Below are positions 34,824-43,508 of a stretch of 64,000 nucleotides of DNA, piece after piece (the first letter of the stretch is position 1; each line of letters begins with the position of its first letter). Made by a program: the position numbers and the translations under genes. Origin of the DNA: Sulfobacillus thermosulfidooxidans DSM 9293. Its GTDB lineage: Bacteria; Bacillota; Sulfobacillia; Sulfobacillales; Sulfobacillaceae. The notes under the pieces are model-generated. The model saw nothing but the letters and a program-made list of their open reading frames with translations. It was not told the origin of the DNA and did no database searches. The stretch lies in NCBI RefSeq assembly GCF_900176145.1, contig NZ_FWWY01000001.1, forward strand, positions 124,001 to 188,000, in the 5' to 3' direction.

Positions 34824-37025
34824 CTACGACACCGGAGCGGAATCCGACCTCATACCGTTCATGGACTCCCGACCCGGCCATGGGACAGCCTGCCAAGCGG
34901 GGCCTCCCACGCCATCCCATCCCAAGGGTTCGGAGGGCAACACCAGATCACCGGATCGGGCTCCCGCCCCATGACGCCACGCCCGTGTCGTGCCCGTGGG
35001 CACCACAGGAGCCACCATGCCCTCGATCACACACATCCCGATCAATCCCCCGGTCGGGGGCGGCATCACACCCCCGTCGATCACCACGACGGGTACATCC
35101 GGCAACCGCTGAAGCACCCGACGCCATCGTTCGGCTTCCCGGGGCACGCGCACCGGCAACGCCATTGCCCAGACGGTTAACGTCTCCCGGATCAGGGCTT
35201 GGGGCGGTTCACACCACGGCTGGCCCGCAATCCATTGTGCATCCCATCCCAATCCGGGGCGAATCGGGGCGTCGTCCCCCGGAAAGAAGATTTTGAGGAT
35301 GCCGGGATGCGCTAAATGGCCGTCAAGCAACAGCACCCGTTGCCCGAATTGAGCCCAAAATCGAGCCAACGCTACCGCCGTCGTCGTAGCCCCGGCCCGC
35401 CGCTGATTGCCCCAGACCCAATACCGCAGATCAGCCGACAAGGATTCTCCCTGTTGGACAAGATGCGAGGAGACTCCCCCTGACCCTGATGGCCCGAAGA
35501 CGGGCTCAGGATGCTGACGTCCGGTTTCGGACGGTTCCGGTCGGTGATCCAACGCGGGCGGCGAAATCGGAGCGGCGGGCTTTTCCTCCCCGGATGATGA
35601 CGATGCGACGGACTCTGGTGACATACGCAACGGACCTCCGGATGACGGGATAAGACGACGCGGTGGCGTCACCGGTTTGGGCGCATCCCACTGAGGCGGG
35701 GGCGCCGTGCGCCACGGGCCCGGAGGCACCCACAGTTCCGGATTCGATGCCGCTCGTTCCAACGCATTCGGGGATGGCGAGACCTGCGGTGAGTCTTCAC
35801 CAGGATTCTCAGGATTCTTAGGATCTTCGACCACGTTTGTCAGCGGTAGCGTCTCGTTCTGGGGTGAAGCCGGAATCGGCTCCACCGGAGTTGGCGTCTC
35901 GTCCAGCCTCACATCCGCCGCTTGGGATGCCGTCGGCTGAGGGGCAGACGGTCGTGCGGGTTCGGCATCCGGCACGCCAACCTCGGACGCCCCCTTGTCG
36001 GATGCCGGTGAGGATGCTTCGGGCGCTGACGCTCGTTCACGCTCCCATACTTGTTGGCGCAAAGCGGCGACTTCTTGCGCTAATTGGGCCACGCGGGCCT
36101 GCGCTTGCGCCCGCTCTTGTTCCCGCAAATTCGCCAAAGTGCGTTCTAATTCCCACTTTTCCGCCTGCAAGCGCGCTTCTTCCTCGGCCGCGGCCGCCGC
36201 GGCGCGCTCGGCTTCGTGTTGGGCCGCCTGATGCCGTTGCACGGCATCGCGACGTTGCCGATGTTCTGCGGTAATGGATTGCATGCGGGCCTGAACCGCC
36301 TGTTGCACCTGTTGGGCGGCCTCGGGACTCAATCCTTTGACCCGCGTCGTCGGCTTAGCACTTTTCGCATTTTGGGCTTGGCGCCAACTCCGCTCCCACT
36401 GTTGCGGGTCCCCTGTGACCAAGCTCGTCCCCACCGTGATGGCACCCAGCGTCGCCCACATCTGCCGCTGCCATTCCGCTCCCGATAACGCCGCCACGGT
36501 GCGCGGCCATGCACACCACCATTCCGTCGGACTCACCCGCACCCGTGCCGCATCAGGCGGCAACAACGCCGTGAGAGCCGCTACGATGTCTTCGGGCGTG
36601 CCGGACCAATCCGGACCCATGTGCACCACGCCAATGACCCACGGCCCAGTCCCCGTTTGGCGTTGCCACCACACCGCACCAGCTTCGGACGTCAAACACG
36701 CGGTGTCCGCATCCCAAGCCCCCGGCGTCGTCCACGGCCACTGCATGGGATTCCCCGTGGGCCATTGCAACCGTAAAGGCGTCGTGGGATCCCAGACTGT
36801 CTCGTCAATCCAGATGCGTGTTCCGTGATCCGTCAAGGTGCGACACGCCTGCTCCCATTGATCACGGATCGCGGGATCAGTGGGAAGCTGCTCCCCGGGA
36901 ATCCGAAGGGTTTCCGGCCATAACGCGACTCGTTCCGCCATGTACACGACGGCCATCGGCGTGCGGTAGTCTTCTTCCGGATTCCCCGTTTCGGCATCGG
37001 CCACAATGCGACATTGCCACGCCAT
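34824..37025 (-). CDS. Long fusion: unknown N-domain, coiled coil, linker, degenerate ParA/MinD-like domain
   Basis: 733 residues. An N-terminal domain (1-220) of unknown fold is followed by a strong Ala/Glu/Arg coiled coil (about 240-340). A Pro/Ser/Glu linker runs from 345 to 540. The C-terminal 190 residues have RRAGATTTAVALARF and VLLLDGHLAHPG, like ParA/MinD/TadZ ATPases, but the Walker Lys is missing. It may be a non-hydrolysing TadZ-like scaffold that places the apparatus. The fusion is unfamiliar. Confidence 0.7.
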   Translation of the reverse strand: MAWQCRIVADAETGNPEEDYRTPMAVVYMAERVALWPETLRIPGEQLPTDPAIRDQWEQACRTLTDHGTRIWIDETVWDPTTPLRLQWPTGNPMQWPWTTPGAWDADTACLTSEAGAVWWQRQTGTGPWVIGVVHMGPDWSGTPEDIVAALTALLPPDAARVRVSPTEWWCAWPRTVAALSGAEWQRQMWATLGAITVGTSLVTGDPQQWERSWRQAQNAKSAKPTTRVKGLSPEAAQQVQQAVQARMQSITAEHRQRRDAVQRHQAAQHEAERAAAAAAEEEARLQAEKWELERTLANLREQERAQAQARVAQLAQEVAALRQQVWERERASAPEASSPASDKGASEVGVPDAEPARPSAPQPTASQAADVRLDETPTPVEPIPASPQNETLPLTNVVEDPKNPENPGEDSPQVSPSPNALERAASNPELWVPPGPWRTAPPPQWDAPKPVTPPRRLIPSSGGPLRMSPESVASSSSGEEKPAAPISPPALDHRPEPSETGRQHPEPVFGPSGSGGVSSHLVQQGESLSADLRYWVWGNQRRAGATTTAVALARFWAQFGQRVLLLDGHLAHPGILKIFFPGDDAPIRPGLGWDAQWIAGQPWCEPPQALIRETLTVWAMALPVRVPREAERWRRVLQRLPDVPVVVIDGGVMPPPTGGLIGMCVIEGMVAPVVPTGTTRAWRHGAGARSGDLVLPSEPLGWDGVGGPAWQAVPWPGRESMNGMRSDSAPVS

Positions 37026-37040
37026 TGATCGGTCACCTCT

Positions 37041-37658
37041 TTAGATCCAATGAATACTCTGGTAAATCCCCCAACTGCTCGCCACGACGAGGATGCCTAA
37101 CTCCGGCCGCCAGAGAATCAAAGCGCCTTGAATCCCCCATCGAATCAGCGTCTCGGGCCACGTCCCGACGAGAATGTTGGGCACTGGACTGTGGACCCAC
37201 AGACGTACGGGCCAAAACCACTGCACGCCCGTCGTATTCCAGGTATCGATCAGCATGTGGGAGAGATATCCAGCCCCCCATCCCCAATCACTCCCCGATC
37301 CCCACAGGTGGCGGAGCCACGTGACGCTCTCGGGATGTCCCAATCCGACCCCCACGGCCCAGAGACCATGCAGCATCAGACGTCCCAGCACGGGCACGAG
37401 GATCAGCGTCCCCATCCAAAAGAGCAGAGAATGCCACAACCCGCGATGCCGCCACCACCCGGCCGCTTGCCCCATCCGCACGACCCAGGATATCCCGGGA
37501 ACATGGCGGGTTAACAAGGCTTCGGGATGATCGAGATCCGGGGCCAGACCGCCGATCCCACCACAGACGATGAGGGCCGGTGTGAGGGAATGATGCGTGA
37601 TCGTGGCCACGACGGCCGCCGCCGCCACTCCTGCGACAATATGCGTCTGTCCCGTCAT
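37041..37658 (-). CDS. YdjM-type membrane metal-dependent hydrolase
   Basis: 205 residues. The family pattern of LexA-regulated YdjM proteins is visible: GGLAPDLDHPEAL near 36, HRGLWHSLLFW near 69 and the later YLSHMLIDTWNTTG, which together give a His/Asp metal site. About five membrane helices. GGAGGG precedes the start, which overlaps the preceding gene by 4 nt. The reason it sits in a transfer cluster is unknown. Confidence 0.85.
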   Translation of the reverse strand: MTGQTHIVAGVAAAAVVATITHHSLTPALIVCGGIGGLAPDLDHPEALLTRHVPGISWVVRMGQAAGWWRHRGLWHSLLFWMGTLILVPVLGRLMLHGLWAVGVGLGHPESVTWLRHLWGSGSDWGWGAGYLSHMLIDTWNTTGVQWFWPVRLWVHSPVPNILVGTWPETLIRWGIQGALILWRPELGILVVASSWGIYQSIHWI

Positions 37659-37954
37659 GATCGCCCTCCTGGCAAGTGCCATCGCGCACTCCATCGCACA
37701 AGGCCGGTAATCAGCGTTTCCCAACCTCCGCCCACCATCATGCCGACGAGAATCAGCCCGAACGTAATCAGGAGCACGTGACGCACGACTGGAGCCCCGT
37801 CAGCGACCCCCTTGATCGGAGCGACGCGCATCCGCTCCGGGCTCTGATAGGCATGCCAGAGGGTGAGGGCAAGATGCGCCATGCCCCAGGCAATGACGCC
37901 TAATCCCATGATCCCAATCACGGCATTCGCCAATCGCGCTACCACATCGAGCAT
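37655..37954 (-). CDS. Small two-helix membrane protein (VirB2-like position)
   Basis: 99 residues with a hydrophobic helix at about 8-30 and a second at about 60-80. It resembles VirB2/TrbC-like subunits in size and topology only. Coupled to the YdjM-type gene by ATGA overlap. Confidence 0.6.
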   Translation of the reverse strand: MLDVVARLANAVIGIMGLGVIAWGMAHLALTLWHAYQSPERMRVAPIKGVADGAPVVRHVLLITFGLILVGMMVGGGWETLITGLVRWSARWHLPGGRS

Positions 37955-38025
37955 GATCCCCACCCCCTGGCTCTCGTCGTCTTACGCACATCAGATTTCG
38001 CGCACGTCTTACGGTTCCGGTCGCC

Positions 38026-38433
38026 TTACGGCGCATTTTGCAAATGCTGGCCAATCGTGTTCCCTGCGTTGGCACCAATGTGCAGCAATCCATTGACAAT
38101 CGACACCCAATCGCCATTCAGAAAAATGCCCGCGAGCACAAGCCCCGCTAAAATGTCCACACCGGCGGCCACCACTTTCGGCATCTTCGAGATTCCGGAT
38201 CCCAAAATCCCATTCGTATACCCACTATCGCCGCCCCGATAATGCGCGATGAGGATCTGTACAAAGCGCCAGACCCCCGCAACAATGATGATCAGCCCCA
38301 TGAGTCCGAGAAACCAGCCAAACCCCTGGATGATTACTTGTCCAAAGGCTGTTTGCGCGGGATTGGTCACGGGTACGTTCGGCACCGTAAATCCACTCCC
38401 CGTGCCCGTCGTGTTGCCACTCGCAAACCACAT
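38026..38433 (-). CDS. Two-helix membrane protein, VirB2-like
   Basis: 135 residues: a Gly/Thr-rich N-terminus, a long hydrophobic segment about 35-60 and a second about 90-110. Topology fits a conjugative pilin or inner channel subunit. GGAGG lies nine bases before ATG 38433. Assignment is from size, topology and place. Confidence 0.55.
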   Translation of the reverse strand: MWFASGNTTGTGSGFTVPNVPVTNPAQTAFGQVIIQGFGWFLGLMGLIIIVAGVWRFVQILIAHYRGGDSGYTNGILGSGISKMPKVVAAGVDILAGLVLAGIFLNGDWVSIVNGLLHIGANAGNTIGQHLQNAP

Positions 38434-38479
38434 ATGCCATTCCTCCTTGTTCAATCTTCACGACGCGATCTCCGTCTCC

Positions 38480-39163
38480 TTATCCTTTGGACTTGGACTG
38501 GGTAGACGACGCCGACGCTGACGATGATCCCGACGGAGCCGATGATGTCGTCACGGATGCCGTCGGCACACTGCCCCCGGCGTACCAGACGGGAGCCGCT
38601 TGCGTCGTCTGCGGGGCCAACACCAGCGTTTGGCCTACCAGACTCGCCCCCACGGAGACGGGTACCGCCAAAACCACCACTTCATCCGTTTGCGGATTGG
38701 GCGTGCCCGGCGGTGCCAAGACCTGCAACACCGGCACGTTGGCACCTAAGAGTTCTCCCGCGCTCGCGCCGCCCACGCTGGTCCGATAGACGGCGACCCG
38801 ACCGCCCACTACGACGCCGGTGGCCGCCCCTTCTTGCAGCGTCACCGGCAGCGCGACGACACCGGGCGGTAAATGAAATCCCGCGCGGGCCGCGGCCGGA
38901 ATCGGCACCCCGGCAGGCAACGGCATCCGTGCCTTAAACCCAATGACTTGCGTCGGCGTTAACAAATGCTCTTGACTGGCCCACGACGCCGGGACCGATT
39001 CCGACGCCACCTCACTGGCCCCCACGGGCGTATTGGCCGGTACCGCTTGCCGGAGCACCGCAACGGAGACCATGTGGGGCGGATGCGCTGCCGCGGTCGC
39101 AATCACGACGCCCACAATCCCCAACGTACTGGCTAATCCAATGCGTAACCATTGTGCGTTCAT
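38480..39163 (-). CDS. cpaB: CpaB/RcpC-like SAF-domain pilus assembly protein
   Basis: 227 residues: one N-terminal membrane helix, an SAF domain (VAVLRQAVPANTPVGASEV, about 34-52, and VASESVPASW), then GARVAVYRT-like and VPVLQVLAPPG strands typical of RcpC/CpaB. The C-terminal 25 residues are Ser-rich. The Shine-Dalgarno AAAGGAGGG is 22 bases from ATG with a perfect 14-nt palindrome between them. Confidence 0.8.
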   Translation of the reverse strand: MNAQWLRIGLASTLGIVGVVIATAAAHPPHMVSVAVLRQAVPANTPVGASEVASESVPASWASQEHLLTPTQVIGFKARMPLPAGVPIPAAARAGFHLPPGVVALPVTLQEGAATGVVVGGRVAVYRTSVGGASAGELLGANVPVLQVLAPPGTPNPQTDEVVVLAVPVSVGASLVGQTLVLAPQTTQAAPVWYAGGSVPTASVTTSSAPSGSSSASASSTQSKSKG

Positions 39164-39168
39164 CCTCT

Positions 39169-39193
39169 GGCCCCGAGGGGCCTTCCCTCCTTT
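39169..39193 (-). promoter_or_regulatory. Ribosome binding site set apart from the start by a hairpin
   Basis: AAAGGAGGG (39185-39193) is followed by the palindrome GGCCCCTCGGGGCC (39169-39182) and then AGAGG-ATG. Folding the palindrome brings the effective spacing to about 7 nt. No other start codon lies at a usual distance. Confidence 0.6.
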
Positions 39194-39224
39194 ATGATGG
39201 GATTGTTCACCACTGTCCCGGACG

Positions 39225-39839
39225 CTAGGGCATCATGCCGTTACTCAGGCCGCCGGGCATCATGCTGCCCCCGCTGCCGTTGCCGGACGATTGCTGTTGG
39301 ACGGAGGTGCTATTCCCCAAATTGATCGTGGCCACTTGGGACGATCCCAAGGGCGCCTGAATGCCCCACACCGGCGGGGGGTTCAACACCAGCGCCACCG
39401 TAAACTGTCCCGATCCCGACGGCGCGACGCCGAGATCCACCACCCCGTTTTGCGCTAATTGCGTGGCGACAGGAATCCCCACCCACGTGGCGCCGTTGGC
39501 GGTGGAACACGTCGCCGGAACGCCCGGTACGGGCACACATCCCGTCACGGACGATGCCGTACTCAGTTCGCTCAAGGCAGCTTGTTCGAGATCTTGCGTA
39601 AATTGGGATGTACTGACTTGCAACGATGACGCCGATTCGGAAGCATAACTATAGGCCACCGCCGTGCGCACCGCCGACGTGAGGGCGACGTGGAGTTGGG
39701 ATTCCACGCTTTGCCATCGAGCGGCCACGGTGGTGATAAATACCGCCACGGCCAGAATCAGACTAAAGCCGACCGAGAGAATCCAAATGGCGATACCATC
39801 CGGCCCTCGGGATCGGGGTTGCCCCATCCACGACTGCAT
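39225..39839 (-). CDS. TadG-like pilus protein
   Basis: 204 residues: an N-terminal membrane helix (about 16-40, AIWILSVGFSLILAVAVF), then an extracellular Ser/Thr-rich domain with two Cys, ending Gly/Met rich. GAGGAGG precedes the ATG at 39839. Fits TadE/TadG pseudopilins by topology and neighbours; no Glu at the usual +5 position. Confidence 0.62.
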   Translation of the reverse strand: MQSWMGQPRSRGPDGIAIWILSVGFSLILAVAVFITTVAARWQSVESQLHVALTSAVRTAVAYSYASESASSLQVSTSQFTQDLEQAALSELSTASSVTGCVPVPGVPATCSTANGATWVGIPVATQLAQNGVVDLGVAPSGSGQFTVALVLNPPPVWGIQAPLGSSQVATINLGNSTSVQQQSSGNGSGGSMMPGGLSNGMMP

Positions 39840-39868
39840 GCGGTTCCTCCTCTCTGTCCGATCAGTGC

Positions 39869-40390
39869 CTATTGATATCCCGGCGGCGTCTGACAACTGG
39901 TGTTGAGATCGACCGTCGGGGCCAAACTCACCGCTTGCCGCATCGCCCGCCACGTGATCGTCGGCGATCCCGCCGCGCTATCGCCCCACCAAAACGGGAC
40001 GGCCACCTGGGCATCCACCGTCACCGCTTGGCCATACCCGGTGTACGTCAACGTGGTGGCGGGCATGAACTGGATCTGCTGCGCCACGGTACTCAACGGA
40101 TACACGGCCACGGCCCGCGTCCAGTCTTGGTTCACCGTACTGTCCCAACACCCTTCTGACGCCATCGCGTGCGTGGCGATTTGAACGGCTTGTTGGAGTT
40201 CGATCTCCACCAGGATCGTGCGAGCGGTCCATACCATCGCGGTCAGAAACACCACCACCACACTGAGGATGAGCAGATTGGGGATATTGACGCTGCCTTG
40301 CGTGGCAAGCCATCCCGCGCCCCTAGCCCTGCGGCGTCGTACAGCTCGCGCTCCCCGCTGGGAGATTCGCTTGCGCGTTATAATACGCAT
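39869..40390 (-). CDS. TadE-like pseudopilin, second copy
   Basis: 173 residues. A basic leader ends in QG, then SVNIPNLLILSVVVVFL as membrane helix. Its extracellular part shares the pattern AxEGCWDSTV with the copy upstream (AAYGCWTSTV). The start overlaps the preceding gene by 68 nt; GGAGG lies nine bases before it. Confidence 0.65.
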   Translation of the reverse strand: MRIITRKRISQRGARAVRRRRARGAGWLATQGSVNIPNLLILSVVVVFLTAMVWTARTILVEIELQQAVQIATHAMASEGCWDSTVNQDWTRAVAVYPLSTVAQQIQFMPATTLTYTGYGQAVTVDAQVAVPFWWGDSAAGSPTITWRAMRQAVSLAPTVDLNTSCQTPPGYQ

Positions 40391-40850
40391 CACTGGTCAC
40401 CTCCGCCCGCCCTTGCATGGTGATCGATAACACGGGAATCCCCATCCATCCCCCGATTTGAATGGGCACATCCACTGTGACCACCATCGCGGGATCATAT
40501 CCCGAGGTTAATCCGCCGCCGCCCGAGGAGACAAAGAGCACTTGTTGCGTAATCGGCGCCCCTTGGGGCGTCGTCAACGCCACGGTCACGCCCCGACCCG
40601 GCGCCAGCGTCAGGCCGGCAACATCCTGTTGCACGACCTGCGTCACCGTCGAGGTCCAACATCCGTAGGCGGCCACGCCTTGGGCCGCATCATACGCCGC
40701 TTCTTGGGCCACCGCCCATCCCCGACCGACTTGGACGAGATCCACCAGAACAAAGAACACCGCGATCCAAAAGAGCAACACCGCGCCGAGATCCAAGGTG
40801 GAACTGATCCCGCCACGTGCGATTCCCCGACGGGGCTGCTGTCGTCGCAT
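40323..40850 (-). CDS. TadE-like pseudopilin, first copy
   Basis: 175 residues: leader with RRG, hydrophobic helix (LGAVLLFWIAVFFVLVDLV, about 21-39), then an extracellular domain with a conserved GCWTST motif and late Cys. Probably a minor pilin that primes the Tad pilus. A tandem duplicate follows directly. Confidence 0.68.
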   Translation of the reverse strand: MRRQQPRRGIARGGISSTLDLGAVLLFWIAVFFVLVDLVQVGRGWAVAQEAAYDAAQGVAAYGCWTSTVTQVVQQDVAGLTLAPGRGVTVALTTPQGAPITQQVLFVSSGGGGLTSGYDPAMVVTVDVPIQIGGWMGIPVLSITMQGRAEVTSDAYYNAQANLPAGSASCTTPQG

Positions 40851-40902
40851 GGATGCTCATCTCCCTTTTTGTTCTCAGTCCGCGGGGACCTGGAGAGGGG
40901 TG

Positions 40903-41346
40903 TCAACAATGCCGACAGCCCTCGACAGGCTCCCACCCGAACAAGGCGCCCATCGCGTTGTAGGCGTCTTCTTGATAGTAGCCACCATCACTATCCAAAA
41001 CGGATTCCCACTCCGGCATTCCGGCAATGGCCATGCGAATGCAAAATTGGACTTTACCGCGAAAGCAGGAGATGCCGCGTCCGTTCTCCACCTTTTGGCG
41101 CCACCAGTCCCGGTAATGCACCATATCTTCACGCAACGCCACATCTCCTTTGGGTTCGCCCCATTGAGATGCTGTCGTCCCGTCTTTGAGCAGCCCCATC
41201 GCCTGCGCAGTCTCAAAGGTGAGATAGGCCGCCAATCCCGCGCGAAATTCGCCAAACAGATCCATCGGAGCAATCCGATCAAACAACGCCCGGATCTCAG
41301 CTTGAGTGAGAATCACCCGAGCCGTGTCGATAGTATATTTAGCCAT
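40903..41346 (-). CDS. Hypothetical protein within the Tad cluster, 147 aa
   Basis: Not recognised. Soluble, with AGGAG before the ATG at 41346. Two Cys near residue 92 and 100 and a final CRHC. No export signal. May be a cytoplasmic accessory factor. Confidence 0.6.
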   Translation of the reverse strand: MAKYTIDTARVILTQAEIRALFDRIAPMDLFGEFRAGLAAYLTFETAQAMGLLKDGTTASQWGEPKGDVALREDMVHYRDWWRQKVENGRGISCFRGKVQFCIRMAIAGMPEWESVLDSDGGYYQEDAYNAMGALFGWEPVEGCRHC

Positions 41347-41375
41347 GTGCCATCTCCTCAGCGACAAAATCATCA

Positions 41376-41474
41376 TCACAACCGGGGCCAAATCCCGTGG
41401 GTGAGGACCAACCAAACGATGTCCACCGAGAGAAAAAGCAACCCGAACAAAATCATCCATTCTAGGCGGCCCAT
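41376..41474 (-). CDS. Single-helix membrane microprotein, 32 aa
   Basis: MGRLEWMILFGLLFLSVDIV begins a one-helix peptide. It lies between the Flp gene terminator and the 147-residue gene. The ribosome binding site is only moderate (AGAGGGA). Could be a small accessory of the pilus. Confidence 0.5.
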   Translation of the reverse strand: MGRLEWMILFGLLFLSVDIVWLVLTHGIWPRL

Positions 41475-41495
41475 GTTGTGGTCCCTCTCTCTCAC

Positions 41496-41544
41496 AAAAA
41501 AATCCTCGGTTCGGATCAGAACGATTCCGATCTAAACCGAGGAT
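41496..41544 (-). terminator. Terminator directly after the Flp pilin gene
   Basis: Minus strand ATCCTCGGTTTAGATC paired with GATCCGAACCGAGGAT (one mismatch) and followed by TTTTTTT. A strong terminator here would allow high pilin expression with lower expression of the genes after it. Confidence 0.85.
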
Positions 41545-41556
41545 GACCGCTGCGTC

Positions 41557-41763
41557 TTAGAGCGTTTGGGCTTGGGTGTTGAAGAAGTTGGTAACGTTCG
41601 TGAGCAAGTTCTTAATCGCGGTGATGCCGCCGCCGGCGGTCAACCACAGCACAGTGCCGCCGGCAACCAAGACGCCGATCACGATCCAGATAATGGTCGT
41701 GAAGTTCACCGATCCGCGAGCGTGGGTGCGGTGCACCATCCACCATGCCATCAGATTCGCCAT
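41557..41763 (-). CDS. flp: Flp-type major pilin
   Basis: 68 residues: short leader ending ARG, then SVNFTTIIWIVIGVLVAGG helix, then a short Gly/Asn-rich tail with NLLTNVTNFF. Size, place before tadC/tadB/tadA, own strong ribosome binding site (AAAGGAG) and own terminator fit the major subunit. The usual Glu at +5 and Tyr at +6 of Flp are absent. Confidence 0.75.
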   Translation of the reverse strand: MANLMAWWMVHRTHARGSVNFTTIIWIVIGVLVAGGTVLWLTAGGGITAIKNLLTNVTNFFNTQAQTL

Positions 41764-41845
41764 GACGAGTCTCCTTTCTCGAATTCTAGAATCCTGCGTG
41801 TGCGCGACACGAGGATCTCACACCGAGATCCCATAAAACACACAC

Positions 41846-41872
41846 GCCCTGCCGACCACAGCCAGCAGGGCA
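41846..41872 (-). terminator. Weak terminator or attenuator before flp
   Basis: GCCCTGC/GCAGGGC stem with a 12-nt loop followed by GTGTGTGTTTTATG on the minus strand. It lies between the 257-residue gene and flp, so flp may be transcribed mostly from its own promoter. Confidence 0.5.
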
Positions 41873-41874
41873 TA

Positions 41875-42648
41875 TCATGATGACGGGATCTCCGACGGGG
41901 ACGATGCGGGACAGCCAAACTCCGTGTGCACGCAATTCGGAGGATGGGGCATGTGCTGCAGGGGCAACCACACCACCCACCATTGCGCGGGATCCCCGAC
42001 ATCATGACCGGGCCGGAGCGGGACCGCATCGCCAAACATGATTGCTTGCATCCATGGCAACTCGCGCACTTCCCGACGGGGAAGGGCCGCAAACGGCGTT
42101 CCTTGACGGGTCCGTCCCCGTCGGAGCCCAATGCCCCCAATCGTCGAAAACGTATGACTGATGAGAATGCCGTGCACAGGGGCTCCCACCGGCGCTTCCG
42201 CATCGGCTAACGCCTGCCACTCACGGCGCCGGGTCCTCTGAAAGGCGTGGGCCGCATCCTGTGGCGAGGTGCCAGCCCATGGCGTCACAATGGTATGCCG
42301 TTCCCAATGGGGCACGGCAGGACAGGGATCCACCCCCAAAACCTGGGCCGTCTGACGCCAGACCGCCCAACTCGTCGGCATCCAAAACACCGTCTGCCAT
42401 CCCACCCGTTGCGCCCGTCGCATCCCGATCCGATTGATCTGGATGATGGCGATCTGCGCCCCCACCGCCGTGACGATCATGCCGATCATCGCCCCGGACA
42501 TGCCCCCCAGGACGTCCCCGAGTCCGGCGGCCGGAATCAGGGCGGTCAGGCCCATCATGCCCAGCACGCCCCAGAATCCCAAACGATCACGTTCCAAATT
42601 GGACCAGATCCAGGCCCACGGTTGCAGATACCAGCGATCCCAGATCAT
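41875..42648 (-). CDS. Hypothetical membrane protein between tadC and flp, 257 aa
   Basis: Two hydrophobic helices (about 25-45 and 48-68, the second Gly/Met rich) and a soluble C-terminal part. Its layout is like the PrgI-type protein of this element, but no sequence signature is shared. Coupled to tadC by ATGA overlap. Confidence 0.6.
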   Translation of the reverse strand: MIWDRWYLQPWAWIWSNLERDRLGFWGVLGMMGLTALIPAAGLGDVLGGMSGAMIGMIVTAVGAQIAIIQINRIGMRRAQRVGWQTVFWMPTSWAVWRQTAQVLGVDPCPAVPHWERHTIVTPWAGTSPQDAAHAFQRTRRREWQALADAEAPVGAPVHGILISHTFSTIGGIGLRRGRTRQGTPFAALPRREVRELPWMQAIMFGDAVPLRPGHDVGDPAQWWVVWLPLQHMPHPPNCVHTEFGCPASSPSEIPSS

Positions 42649-43469
42649 AATTGCAGTCCATGCAAGCCACTCAAGGCTTGCGCTAACAAGAAGTAGAGAC
42701 CCATGACCATCCCACTAAACACCGCCAAAATCGGAATCGTGCTCATCGTCTGATCCACTTGCCCCGTAATGCGTTCTTCCTCGCGGTACTGAATGGCATT
42801 GAGCATCGTCACCAGCGGTTCCAACGCCTTGCCGGATAAGCGTCGTCCGGCCGTGGTCCCCAAAATGGCGGCGAGCACCACCGCTTCCATGCGCCGCACC
42901 CGCGTCGCCATCTGGCCAAATGCCGCCGCAACCGGCAGACCCCGTTGCAAGTCAAACAGCACCCGATCCAACTGATCCCCTAACGGCCCCCGCACCCGCT
43001 GACGGCCGGCTTCAATGGCGGGAATCAGCGGCAAACCCAAGTCCAACAAAATCTGTAAATGATGTAAAAAGGCCGGTAAGCCTGCGACCACCCGGCGTTG
43101 CCACCGCGCAAAACGTCGGCGAATCACCACATTCGGCAAGCCTAACACCGTCCCGATCACACCGAGCGCCACGATGGGCCAAGGAATCCCGGATAATCCG
43201 AGCACCAGCCCAATCCCCCCGGCCAGGACCAGGACCGTCAAAAACCATTGCGTCACGTTGATGCGCATGGTCACCGCGTCTTGCCGTATCCGTTCCATCG
43301 TGACTCGCCGCCACACCCATTGGCCCGCGAACCGCAGCCGGTCTTCCCATCCCGGACGGGCTGGGGCAAAGTACGACAAGGGGCGGGGTTTGGGGCCCAG
43401 CATCCATCCGGTCCAGAGTCCGACTCCACCCAATAATCCTAATGCCACCCATCGCCACAGCGTCGTCAT
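42645..43469 (-). CDS. tadC: TadC-like platform protein (T2SF domain)
   Basis: 274 residues. Membrane helices near the start, in the middle (about 68-105) and at the C-terminus enclose a type II secretion F domain. GLPAFLHHLQILLDLGLPLIPAIEAG (about 130-155) and later GKALEPLVTMLNAIQYREEERI are typical. Works with TadB as the membrane platform on which the pilus is built. Confidence 0.82.
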   Translation of the reverse strand: MTTLWRWVALGLLGGVGLWTGWMLGPKPRPLSYFAPARPGWEDRLRFAGQWVWRRVTMERIRQDAVTMRINVTQWFLTVLVLAGGIGLVLGLSGIPWPIVALGVIGTVLGLPNVVIRRRFARWQRRVVAGLPAFLHHLQILLDLGLPLIPAIEAGRQRVRGPLGDQLDRVLFDLQRGLPVAAAFGQMATRVRRMEAVVLAAILGTTAGRRLSGKALEPLVTMLNAIQYREEERITGQVDQTMSTIPILAVFSGMVMGLYFLLAQALSGLHGLQL

Positions 43470-43508
43470 CTGTCAACCTCCCATCTGCCAAGTGGTCACC
43501 TATGGACC

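Noticed and set aside
34824-37025. Reading the 733-aa protein as an ordinary ParA
   Set aside because: The Walker A lysine is absent and only the last quarter resembles ParA/MinD.
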